Shown piece by piece: positions 44,700-52,230 of a stretch of DNA of 52,230 nt. This DNA is from an uncultured Acidobacteriota bacterium. Its GTDB lineage: Bacteria; Acidobacteriota; Vicinamibacteria; Vicinamibacterales; UBA2999. Each line of letters starts with the position of its first letter. Position 1 is the stretch's first letter. A program made the translations under genes and the position numbers. The stretch covers positions 1-52,230 of the forward strand of contig CADEDM010000009.1 in assembly GCA_902826065.1 (NCBI GenBank). The letters are read 5' to 3'. The notes beneath the pieces are model-generated. The model had not been told where the DNA came from and searched no databases. It saw only the letters and a list, made by a program, of their open reading frames with translations.

Positions 44700-45587
44700 T
44701 TACTTGACCGTCACGCGCACGTACGCATTCGTCCAGCAGCAGACCTCGCCGTTGCCGCCCTCGCCCGAGTAGTCGGTGGCCAGCAGCAGCAGCGCGTACT
44801 CGCCAGGAGCGCTGAACGTGGCCGTGGTCGTGCCGGTGGCACTGAACGGCTCGTTCAGCTTGCCGCCCTTCGACGCCTGCAGCTTCACGTCGGCGGCGTC
44901 GAACGTCACGGTGCCGGGCCCGCGATACTTCTTCCAGCGCAGGTTGACCGGCGGACGGTCGTCCGTCAGCGGCGCCATCGTCGCGCTCGAGAACTTGCCG
45001 TCGTCGTCGACCGCCGTCGCCAGGGTCAGTGGCGCGCCCACGGTGGCGGACAGGGTCGGGGCCTTGGCGAGCGTGGCCACCGGTCCCTGGACCGACGCGC
45101 CGCCGCTGCCGACGCGCAGGACTGGCGGCGTGTTGTTGGCGGCGATCTCCGAGAACGGATTGACGTTGTAGTCGCGATGCAGCCGCAGTGGAATCTGCGT
45201 CGTCTCGCCATTGACGGTGATCGTCCAGGTCAGCTTCTGCTCGGCCGTGAACGCCTTTGGCACCGGGATGACGAACACGCCGGTGCGGCGGTGTGGCTCG
45301 AAGTGCGACGGCTGCCCGAGATCGGGTCCGCCGGGCTCGATGCGATTGTTCGGGCCGATCGGCACGTCGACGGCCTGCTTCAGGTTGCGGTTGAAGTAGC
45401 CGACCAGGAAGTTGTGGGTGCCGTCTTTGCTGTCGAACCAGCCTTCGAACGCGCCGGTGACGCTGGCGCCGAACTGGCGGGGCGGCTGGTAGGGCAACGT
45501 GGGTGCCTGCTGGGCAGACACCCACGCGCCCCCGGCCAGGAGGAGGGCGCCGCAGGCCAGCTGCGGCGCGAAACGGACGACGGGCAT
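44700..45587 (-). CDS. Secreted hypothetical protein linked to the copper monooxygenase
   Basis: 295 aa, signal peptide ACGALLLAGGAWVSAQ. No family recognised. Predicted all-beta: an N-terminal domain (FGASVTGAFEGWFDSKDGTHNFLVGYFNR, with IPLRLHRDYNVNPFSEI) and a C-terminal Ig/cadherin-like segment with GTVTFDAADVKL and GEYALLLLATDYSG. It ends EVCCWTNAYVRVTVK with adjacent cysteines. GGGAGC precedes the ATG. It starts 16 bp after the monooxygenase stop and is likely in one operon; it may be a partner or electron/copper-site accessory protein (inference). Confidence 0.65.
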   Translation of the reverse strand: MPVVRFAPQLACGALLLAGGAWVSAQQAPTLPYQPPRQFGASVTGAFEGWFDSKDGTHNFLVGYFNRNLKQAVDVPIGPNNRIEPGGPDLGQPSHFEPHRRTGVFVIPVPKAFTAEQKLTWTITVNGETTQIPLRLHRDYNVNPFSEIAANNTPPVLRVGSGGASVQGPVATLAKAPTLSATVGAPLTLATAVDDDGKFSSATMAPLTDDRPPVNLRWKKYRGPGTVTFDAADVKLQASKGGKLNEPFSATGTTTATFSAPGEYALLLLATDYSGEGGNGEVCCWTNAYVRVTVK

Positions 45588-45603
45588 GCGGCGCAGCTCC
45601 CGG

Positions 45604-46983
45604 CTACTGACGATCGCGGTCGGAGGTGCGCGCCGCGGCCTTGGCCTTGCGCGCGTCGAGAATCTCCTTCATCTCCGCGTCGGTGTAGTAGACGACGTTC
45701 ATCCACGCATGGGCCATCTCGTCGACGGTGCGATCGCCGTAGCCGACCCACTGCTCAGGATCCGGGTTGTCCTTGTTGGCGGTCGTGTTGTCGTACCACG
45801 CGCTCACCTGGATGATGGTGCCCTTCGGATAGATCGGCGACGCGTCTTCGTCGTAGATGTAGTTGGTCATCCAGTTGAAGTTGAAGTTGCCCACGTAGCT
45901 GACGATCTCGCGGGCGCCATCGGGCTTGATGGCTTCGACCTTCATCGCCTTCCCACGCAGGTGGAAGTGCGGCTGGAAGTTGGTGATCATCGTGTTTTCC
46001 TTGAGCACCGTGAAGCCCTCGGTGTAGGCCACCGAGTTGGGCGGGATGTCGAGGAACTCACGCTCGCGCAAGCCGGTGAAGCCGATCAGGTAGCTGCGCT
46101 TCTTCGGCTCCTGGCCCTTCGGGTAGAACCACAGGCCGATCTCCGAGCCGCCGTTGATCTCTTCGCCCACGGCGTGCAGGTGCTGGTCCCAGGAGATCTG
46201 CTGGCCGGGCACCATCAGCTTGCCGGTGCCGTCGGCGAAGCGGTCGTAGCCCTTGCCGATCGCCCATTCCATCAACTGCGGCCGGCGGTTGACCAGATCC
46301 TCACGTGCCGTGGAGGGGTTGAGGCCGAAGGTCGCCGTGCCGGTGTTGACCGCGTCGGTGTCGCCGTTGAGGAGCAGGTAGGCGATCGAGTGGTGCACGA
46401 TCTTGCGGGCCTTGAGGTTGGTGGGCCGGATCTCGACCATCCGCACCCAGCGCGGTTCGGTGAGCGGGATGTCGGTCATCGGCCGGTACCAGACGTCCTG
46501 GCCGACGGCCGGCATCTTGTACTCGGACGACTTGATGACCATGTCCGGCGGACCGTAACCGTCCATCACGCCCTGCCACTCGTTGGTCGTGACGAGCGGC
46601 TTGGCCGGCGGCAGATCCTTCGGATCGCCCTGCGGCGCGCCGGCATCGACCCACTTCACGATGGTGTCGATCTGGGCGTCGCTGAGCGACATGTCGTTCT
46701 TGAACTTCTGCACGCCGACCGACTGGTCGATGTGCCATGGCGGCATCTGGCGACGCGCCACGCGGTCCTTGATCGACCGCGCCCAGGGCCGCGCCTGCTG
46801 ATACGTGATCAGCGACATCGGCGCGATCGACTCGGGCTGATGGCACGCCTGGCACTTCGACTGGAAGATCGGGGCGATGTCCTTCGAGAACGTCGGCGCC
46901 GATCCCTGCGCGACGGCCGGTGTGGCGCTCGCGGCCAGCAGGCCAACCATTCCCGACAGCACCCACGGATTCCAACGACCCAT
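45604..46983 (-). CDS. Secreted cytochrome c / copper type II monooxygenase-like fusion
   Basis: 459 aa. ATG 46983 follows GAGGAGG. Signal peptide LSGMVGLLAASATPAVAQ. An N-terminal c-type cytochrome has CQACH (C44, C47, H48) and a methionine candidate M80 (RRQMPPWH). Next comes a PHM/DBM-like copper monooxygenase core with HHSI (H197-H198), SWDQHLHAVGEE and NFQPHFHLRGKAM (copper histidine clusters; M in the second Cu site). PHM-type enzymes hydroxylate C-H bonds using ascorbate; the fused haem could replace ascorbate as electron donor. Substrate unknown. A TAGAAT hexamer (47055-47060 on minus) may be its -10. Confidence 0.8.
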   Translation of the reverse strand: MGRWNPWVLSGMVGLLAASATPAVAQGSAPTFSKDIAPIFQSKCQACHQPESIAPMSLITYQQARPWARSIKDRVARRQMPPWHIDQSVGVQKFKNDMSLSDAQIDTIVKWVDAGAPQGDPKDLPPAKPLVTTNEWQGVMDGYGPPDMVIKSSEYKMPAVGQDVWYRPMTDIPLTEPRWVRMVEIRPTNLKARKIVHHSIAYLLLNGDTDAVNTGTATFGLNPSTAREDLVNRRPQLMEWAIGKGYDRFADGTGKLMVPGQQISWDQHLHAVGEEINGGSEIGLWFYPKGQEPKKRSYLIGFTGLREREFLDIPPNSVAYTEGFTVLKENTMITNFQPHFHLRGKAMKVEAIKPDGAREIVSYVGNFNFNWMTNYIYDEDASPIYPKGTIIQVSAWYDNTTANKDNPDPEQWVGYGDRTVDEMAHAWMNVVYYTDAEMKEILDARKAKAAARTSDRDRQ

Positions 46984-47054
46984 GTCCGCCTCCTCGCGAC
47001 CGACCCAGCCCGTGCCCGTCGGCCCCGGGACGGGGCGTGGGGCGAGCGCCGGCC

Positions 47055-47060
47055 ATTCTA
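47055..47060 (-). promoter_or_regulatory. Putative -10 (TAGAAT on minus) of the monooxygenase operon
   Basis: TAGAAT on the minus strand gives a start near 47048 and a ~64-nt leader carrying GAGGAGG. A partial TTGATC precedes it too closely to be a -35. The rest of the 46984-47167 divergent gap shows nothing more, apart from a CATAAT (47136-47141) that may serve the plus-strand gene. Confidence 0.35.
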
Positions 47061-47167
47061 GATCAATTGTCACCGTCTGCCCGCAAAACACAAGCCCGGC
47101 AGGAGGTCCGCGGAGCCGCCGTCCCGACCCTCGGACATAATCGACCGGACCGGCTCCCACCCCATCC

Positions 47168-49357
47168 GTGCCCCGCCGAATCCGCCCGTCTCCGTCGGTC
47201 TCGCGGACCGCTTCGCCCGCGCCGGTTGCCACGCACGAGCGCGCCGGCCTGGGCAGGCTGCAGGCCTTGCTGGTGTTCGGGACGGCGCTCGCCGTGCGCC
47301 TGCTGCACGTCTGGCAGATGACGGCGACGCCGTTCGCCACCGTGCTCCTGGGTGATGCCCGGGGCTACGACGTGTGGGCGCGGCGGCTCGCCGGCGGCGA
47401 CTGGATCGGCACCGACGTCTTCTACCAGGCGCCCCTCTACCCCTATTTCCTGGGCGGCATCTACGCGTTGCTGGGCGCCGACCCGGTGACGGCCCGGGTG
47501 GTGCAGGCGGTGGTGGGTGCGGCTTCCGCGGTGATGCTCGCCACCGCCGCGGCGTGGTTCTTCTCACCGCGGGCCGGGCTGGTCGCCGGCCTGCTGCTGG
47601 CACTCTACGCGCCGGCGATCTTCCTCGACGGCCTGCTGCAGAAGTCGGTGCTCGACGTGGCGTTCGTGTCGGCCATGGTGCTGGCGCTGGCCGCGGTGCA
47701 CGCGGGCGGTGCGCACCAGCGGCGCTGGTGGCTGGTCCTGGGCCTCGCGGCCGGGGCGCTCGCCCTGACCCGGGAGAACGCGCTGGTGCTGATCGTCGTG
47801 CTCGCGGCGTGGGTGGGCGTGGCCGCGCCCGCCGTGGTCGTCGGCCGCGGCCGCGCGCTGGCGGCGTTCGCCGCCGGCGTCGCCCTGCTGCTGGCGCCGG
47901 TGGCGGCGCGCAACTACGCGGTCAGCGGCGAGATCTACCTGACGACGTCGCAGTTCGGTCCCAACTTCTACATCGGCAACCACGCCGGCGCCGACGGCTC
48001 GTACCAGTCGCTGCGCTTCGGCCGCGGCTCGCCCGAGTTCGAGCGCGTCGACGCCACCGAGTTGGCCGAGCGCGCCAGCGGCCGCACGCTCACGCCCGCG
48101 GAGGTCTCGTCGTACTGGTCCGGCCGCGCCTGGACGTTCATCCGCACCGAGCCCGGCGCGTGGCTGCGGCTGATGGCCCGCAAGGCCGCGCTGCTCGTGA
48201 ACGCCCGCGAGGCCATCGACACCGAGAGCCAGGAGTCGTACGCCGAATGGTCGTGGCCTCTACGCCTGCTGGGCGCGATCACGCACCTGGGCGTACTGGG
48301 GCCGCTCGCGATCCTCGGCCTGTGGGCGGCGGGGGCCGATCGACGCCGGCTCGCCATCGTCGGGGCGCTGGCGGCCGCGTTCGCCGCGTCGACCGTCGCC
48401 TTCTACGTGTTCGCGAGATACCGCTACCCGCTGGTGCCGCTGCTCGTGCTGATGGCCGCGCCGGGCCTGCTGGCGCTGCCTCGCCTCATGCGCGAGTGGC
48501 GCTCGCCGGCCGCACTCGCGACGGTCGCGGGCGCCGTGACACTGGCGGCCGTGGCGCAGCTGCCGCTGCTGCCAGCGGCGCGAAGTCGCGCCATCACCGA
48601 GACCAACCTCGGCACGGCGCTCTACGAAGCGCAGCGCTACGACGACGCCATCGGCCGCTTCCGTCGCGCCCTCGACATCCAGGCCGACTACGTCCCGGCA
48701 TTCAACAACCTCGGCGTGACGTTGCGGGCGGCGGGCCGCACCGACGACGCCATCCGCGTCTACCGCGATGGCCTCGCGCTGCGCGACGACTATCCCGACC
48801 TGCACTACAACCTGGCCAACGCGCTGCTCGCCATCAACCACGCCGACGAGGCCGCCGCCCACCTGCGTCGTGCCGCCGATGCGGGCGGGGAGTCCGCCGG
48901 CGTGCACAACAACCTGGGCACTGCGCTCGCCGATCAGGGGAACTTCCGCGAGGCGGCGGAGGCGTTCCGGCGTGCACTCGTGCTCGAGCCGGCCTCCTCG
49001 CGCGCACACCGCAATCTGGGCAAGGTGCTCGCGGAACTGGGACGGCGTGACGAGGCGTTCACGCATCTGTCTCGGGCCGCGACGCTGGCCCCTGAAGACG
49101 CCGAGGCTCACTACGACCTCGGGGTGTTCCTGCTGAGTCAGGACCGCAACGCCGAGGCAGCCGCGGCCTTGGCCGCCGCGATTGGCGTGCGTCCCGGCTA
49201 CGCCGAGGCCCACAACAACCTCGGGATCGCCCTCGGCTCGCAAGGCGATCTCGATCGCGCCATCGCGCAGTTCGAAGAAGCGATGCGTCTGCAGCCCGGC
49301 TTCGCGGATGCGGCCCGGAACCTCGAGACGGCGCGCCGCGCGCGCGGCGTGAAATAG
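47168..49357 (+). CDS. GT-C glycosyltransferase-like membrane protein fused to TPR repeats
   Basis: 729 aa, GTG start 47168. N-terminal half (about 30-430) is a multi-pass ArnT/PMT-like GT-C: GDARGYDVWA (first-loop acidic D), FYQAPLYPYFLGGIYALL, then helices (LLALYAPAIFLDGLLQ, YPLVPLLVLMAAPGLLAL) and an extracytoplasmic loop FIRTEPGAWLRL. C-terminal half has about seven TPRs (TNLGTALYEAQRYDDAIGRF; FNNLGVTLRAAGRTDDAIRV; HNNLGTALADQGNFREAAEA; HNNLGIALGSQGDLDRAIAQ). Similar GT-C/TPR proteins are widespread in Acidobacteriota and are poorly characterised; a surface-protein glycosylation role is inferred. The start is ambiguous as no Shine-Dalgarno is seen. Confidence 0.82.
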   Translation: MPRRIRPSPSVSRTASPAPVATHERAGLGRLQALLVFGTALAVRLLHVWQMTATPFATVLLGDARGYDVWARRLAGGDWIGTDVFYQAPLYPYFLGGIYALLGADPVTARVVQAVVGAASAVMLATAAAWFFSPRAGLVAGLLLALYAPAIFLDGLLQKSVLDVAFVSAMVLALAAVHAGGAHQRRWWLVLGLAAGALALTRENALVLIVVLAAWVGVAAPAVVVGRGRALAAFAAGVALLLAPVAARNYAVSGEIYLTTSQFGPNFYIGNHAGADGSYQSLRFGRGSPEFERVDATELAERASGRTLTPAEVSSYWSGRAWTFIRTEPGAWLRLMARKAALLVNAREAIDTESQESYAEWSWPLRLLGAITHLGVLGPLAILGLWAAGADRRRLAIVGALAAAFAASTVAFYVFARYRYPLVPLLVLMAAPGLLALPRLMREWRSPAALATVAGAVTLAAVAQLPLLPAARSRAITETNLGTALYEAQRYDDAIGRFRRALDIQADYVPAFNNLGVTLRAAGRTDDAIRVYRDGLALRDDYPDLHYNLANALLAINHADEAAAHLRRAADAGGESAGVHNNLGTALADQGNFREAAEAFRRALVLEPASSRAHRNLGKVLAELGRRDEAFTHLSRAATLAPEDAEAHYDLGVFLLSQDRNAEAAAALAAAIGVRPGYAEAHNNLGIALGSQGDLDRAIAQFEEAMRLQPGFADAARNLETARRARGVK

Positions 49358-49394
49358 CGCCGACCGGCGCGAACGCGCCGACCCGCGCGCGTTC
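49357..49394 (+). terminator. Two GC-rich hairpins after the GT-C/TPR gene
   Basis: GCGCC/GGCGC (49357-49361 / 49366-49370) and GAACGCGC/GCGCGTTC (49371-49378 / 49387-49394) directly follow the stop codon. No T-run. The rest of 49395-49538 contains a promoter candidate only. Confidence 0.45.
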
Positions 49395-49444
49395 TCGCAT
49401 CCATCTCGAAGGCGCATTGTTCCTGCCTCATGCATGGTTCCCGC

Positions 49445-49473
49445 TTGACGTTCGCATGGACCACGCGTAGTCT
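49445..49473 (+). promoter_or_regulatory. Sigma-70-like promoter of the second receptor gene
   Basis: TTGACG (49445-49450), 17-bp spacer, TAGTCT (49468-49473). Predicted start near 49480, so a leader of about 59 nt ending in GGGAGGA before ATG 49539. This is the only promoter here with a good -35. Confidence 0.5.
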
Positions 49474-49538
49474 CCGGGGCGCTGTCTTCGTTTGTCTTTG
49501 TCTGTGAAGGGCCGTATCCACACGGCTGGGAGGACTGG

Positions 49539-52230
49539 ATGTCGAGGATGCTTCGGATTGCGCTGGCGACATGGGCGCTCGTGGTGCTGCTGCCGCTTGC
49601 ATCGGCCGCGCAGAGCGCCATCACGGGTGTGGTGAAGGACTCGTCGGGCGGCGTGCTGCCCGGCGTCACCGTCGAGGCGTCGAGTGACGCGCTCATCGAA
49701 CGAGTGAAGTCGGCCATCACCGACGACCAGGGGCTGTATCGGCTCGTCGATCTCCGCCCGGGCATCTATACCGTCACCTTCACGCTGCCCGGCTTCAACG
49801 CGTTCAAGCGCGACGGCCTGCAGCTCGCTGCAGAGTTCACCGCCACGGTGAACGCCGATCTGAAAGTCGGCGCGCTCGAAGAGACCATCACGGTGACCGG
49901 CGCCTCACCGGTGGTCGACGTGACCACGGCGGCACGCGCGCAGATCCTCGATCGCGAGGCCATCGATGCGATTCCGACAGGCCGCAGCATCCAGGGCATG
50001 GCGCAGCTCGTGCCGGGCGTCAGCCTGAGCCTGCCCGACACCGGCGGCGCCCGCGCCATGCAGCAGACCTACATGTCGGTGCGCGGCATGACGACGGCCA
50101 ACACCACGATGCTGGTCGACGGCATGCTGGTCAACGGCCTGCAGTCGGACGGCGCCGTGCAGAGCTACTTCAACGACGCCATGAACGCCGAAGTCAGCAT
50201 CCAGACCAGCGGCATCGGGGCCGACACGACCGCCGGCGGCGTGCGCATGAACATGATTCCCCGCGAAGGCGGCAACCGTTTCTCGGGCGACTACAAGGTG
50301 TCGTACCGGCCGGGCAACTGGCAGTCGAGCAACCTGACCGACCGCCACACCGATCGCGGCCTGAGCGCCGGCAACGCCATCGACCGCATCTTCGACACCA
50401 CGCTCTCGATCGGCGGGCCGATCCTCAAGGACCGGGTGTGGTTCTTCACCTCAGGCCGCTATTACACCGTCAACAACTACATCGCCAACACCTTCTTCGA
50501 CGACGGCGCCCGCGGCCTCGACGACCAGTACATCAAGAGCCTGATGGCGCGCCTGACGTGGCAGATCTCGCCCAACAACAAGCTCTCCGCCTACTTCGAC
50601 GAGATCGACAAGTACCGCGGCCACGACATGCAGAGCAACGAAGACCCGGAGACGGCGGCGCTGCAGTGGTTCTCGCCGGCGTATCACACCGGGTCGATCA
50701 AGTACACGTCGACCCTGAGCAACTCGCTGCTGCTCGAAGCCGGCTACTCGCGCAACCTGGAGTACTACACGAACAGCTACCAGGACGGCGTGGAGCAGAC
50801 GCGCGGCACGGCGGCCTGGTTCGGCGCCGCGTCACGGCTCGAGAACGACCTGGGCGGCCGCAAGACGGCGGCCACCTCGCAGAACACGCAGAGCCCCGAG
50901 CGGCACGCGCTGCAGGCGGCGTTCTCCTACCTCTGGCGATCGCACAGCTTCAAGGCCGGCGCGCAGTTCACCTGGGGCGACTTCTGGCACACCGTCGACG
51001 CCAACGGCGACCTGACGCAGCAGTACCGCAGCAACGCCACCGGCGTGCGCTTCACCGTGCCCGACAGCGTGGTCGTCCGCAACACGCCGCTCAGGTACGG
51101 CGAGCGGCTCAACCGCGACCTCGGCTTCTACGTGCAGGACTCGTGGCGGCTGAACCGGCTGACGCTGAACGGCGGCATCCGCTGGGAGCAGATCAAGGCG
51201 CAGGTGCTGGCCGCCGAGTCGCCCGCCGGCCGCTTCGTGCCGGCCCGGACGTTCGGCGCCATCCAGAACCTGCCGAACTGGAGCGACTGGGCGCCGCGCT
51301 TCTCGGCCGTGCTCGACGTGTTCGGTACCGGCAAGACGGCCATCAAGTACTCGCTGAACCGCTACAACCAGATCCGCACCACCGGCATCGCCACCAACTA
51401 CAACCCGCTGCTGTCGCAGACCGCGACGCTGCCGTGGCGTGACGTGAACCTCGACGACATCGCCGACGGCGACCGCGGCTGCACCGGCTACCCGCGGGTC
51501 GGCTGCGAGATCGACTTCACGGCGCTGTCGCCCAATTTCGGCACGGCGGCGCTGAACGAGTTCGGCGACTACCCGCGCACCTGGAACCTGGAGAACGGCC
51601 TCGAGCTGCAGCACGAACTGGTCCCCGGGCTGTCGCTGTCGGCGGCCGTGTTCCAGGGGTCGTTCCGCAACCTGACCACGACCATCAACCAGTCGTGGTC
51701 ACTCGCGGACTACACGCCGTTCACGTTCTACAACCCGATCAGCGGCGAGCCGATCGAGGTGTTCGCGCGCAGCCTCGCGGCGCAGGCGCGGCCGACGCGC
51801 AACCTCGACACCTTCGACCCGGAGCGCCGTCGGCAGTACCAGGCGCTGATGACCAACGTCACCTGGCGCATCCCGGGCGGCGGCCAGCTCTTCGGCGGCT
51901 TCACGATGGAGCGGGAGCGGCAGAAGGCCTGCACCGCGCCTGACGATCCCAACTACACGTCGGTGTCGACCACGGTGGCCGATCCGCAGCTCGCCGGGAA
52001 GCAGTTCTGCGACGACTTCGCGTTCGACATCCCGTGGAAGAACCAGTTCAAGCTCTCGGGCACGCGGCAGATCGGCTTCGGCTTCGAACTCTCCATGGCG
52101 TTCCAGAGCAACCAGAGCCCGACCAGCACGCGCCGCATGACCGTGACGCGGGGCGTGACGCGGTATCCGGCCAATTGCCCGGCGCCGTGCCCGGCCGGCC
52201 AGATCATCATGCCGACCGGCACCTTCGGCC
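49539..52230 (+). CDS. TonB-dependent receptor with carboxypeptidase-regulatory domain (3' end outside the window)
   Basis: Open from ATG 49539 to the window end (897 codons, no stop), so the C-terminus is missing. Signal peptide MLRIALATWALVVLLPLASA. Domain order as in the 8132-11110 receptor: CarboxypepD_reg sandwich (SAITGVVKDSSGGVLPGVTV, IYTVTFTLPGFN), linker GALEETITVTGASPVVDVTT, plug (SVRGMTTANTTMLVDGMLVN, TAGGVRMNMIPREGGNRFSG) and barrel strands such as GPILKDRVWFFTSGRYY and RDLGFYVQDSWRLNRLTLNG. Its plug contains RGMTTAN and MNMIPREGGN, the 'Oar' style. Ligand unknown. Upstream promoter and Shine-Dalgarno support the start. Confidence 0.92.
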   Translation, partial: MSRMLRIALATWALVVLLPLASAAQSAITGVVKDSSGGVLPGVTVEASSDALIERVKSAITDDQGLYRLVDLRPGIYTVTFTLPGFNAFKRDGLQLAAEFTATVNADLKVGALEETITVTGASPVVDVTTAARAQILDREAIDAIPTGRSIQGMAQLVPGVSLSLPDTGGARAMQQTYMSVRGMTTANTTMLVDGMLVNGLQSDGAVQSYFNDAMNAEVSIQTSGIGADTTAGGVRMNMIPREGGNRFSGDYKVSYRPGNWQSSNLTDRHTDRGLSAGNAIDRIFDTTLSIGGPILKDRVWFFTSGRYYTVNNYIANTFFDDGARGLDDQYIKSLMARLTWQISPNNKLSAYFDEIDKYRGHDMQSNEDPETAALQWFSPAYHTGSIKYTSTLSNSLLLEAGYSRNLEYYTNSYQDGVEQTRGTAAWFGAASRLENDLGGRKTAATSQNTQSPERHALQAAFSYLWRSHSFKAGAQFTWGDFWHTVDANGDLTQQYRSNATGVRFTVPDSVVVRNTPLRYGERLNRDLGFYVQDSWRLNRLTLNGGIRWEQIKAQVLAAESPAGRFVPARTFGAIQNLPNWSDWAPRFSAVLDVFGTGKTAIKYSLNRYNQIRTTGIATNYNPLLSQTATLPWRDVNLDDIADGDRGCTGYPRVGCEIDFTALSPNFGTAALNEFGDYPRTWNLENGLELQHELVPGLSLSAAVFQGSFRNLTTTINQSWSLADYTPFTFYNPISGEPIEVFARSLAAQARPTRNLDTFDPERRRQYQALMTNVTWRIPGGGQLFGGFTMERERQKACTAPDDPNYTSVSTTVADPQLAGKQFCDDFAFDIPWKNQFKLSGTRQIGFGFELSMAFQSNQSPTSTRRMTVTRGVTRYPANCPAPCPAGQIIMPTGTFG

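Overview
The window is a GC-rich (around 70% by eye), densely coding chromosomal segment. It most resembles Acidobacteriota, probably class Vicinamibacteria. The taxonomic hint comes from gene families: TonB-dependent receptors with a carboxypeptidase-regulatory N-domain, a single-gene MacB/FtsX-type permease without its own ATPase (the 'ADOP' type), a PF07638-type ECF sigma factor coupled to a TPR-bearing Ser/Thr kinase, and many secreted PQQ or beta-propeller enzymes. No rRNA, CRISPR array, phage module or insertion-sequence transposase is visible. Placement is inference; no rRNA or ribosomal protein gene is present to settle it.

Layout. 1-90: 3' part of tRNA-Leu(GAG) and its terminator. 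166-5744: secreted PQQ-type sugar dehydrogenase, NTF2-like protein, class C beta-lactamase-like hydrolase, a two-helix membrane protein, two very small proteins (29 and 63 aa) and a periplasmic protein. 5844-12162: a secreted protein translationally coupled to a DusC-like tRNA-dihydrouridine synthase, a large outer-membrane receptor, and a secreted S51 (cyanophycinase-like) peptidase. 12206-16509: TPR Ser/Thr kinase overlapping an ECF sigma factor. 16683-20417: Tat-exported histidinol-phosphate-aminotransferase-like enzyme and the orphan permease. 20428-25906 (all minus): six-helix membrane Ser/Thr kinase, LasA-like M23 endopeptidase with FnIII-like domains, a second M23 protein and a SAM methyltransferase. 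25996-28373: divergent pair of citrate-synthase-family genes, one with an N-terminal helix-turn-helix. 28487-35740: hybrid histidine kinase, acyltransferase-3, GT-C-like membrane protein interrupted by an in-frame palindrome, lipoprotein alpha/beta hydrolase, cupin. 35975-41815: cold-shock protein with a long leader, cyclase-family lipoprotein, 2-hydroxyacid dehydrogenase, quinoprotein dehydrogenase, serine hydrolase with lipocalin-like tail. 41898-49357: candidate metallopeptidase, ABC ATPase, cytochrome c/copper-monooxygenase operon, GT-C/TPR protein. 49539-52230: second TonB-type receptor, cut by the window end.

The theme is envelope and secreted catabolism (receptors, periplasmic dehydrogenases, peptidases, esterase-like hydrolases) with phosphorylation-based control (two Ser/Thr kinases, one hybrid histidine kinase, one ECF sigma). 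The most interesting points are: (i) a kinase-sigma pair in which the sigma lacks the usual acidic region 2.2 motif; (ii) a membrane kinase next to two M23 peptidases; (iii) a citrate synthase fused to a DNA-binding domain, divergent from a second citrate synthase; (iv) repeated TANNNT hexamers placed so that transcription would start at or within about 6 nt of the start codon, suggesting widespread leaderless transcription.
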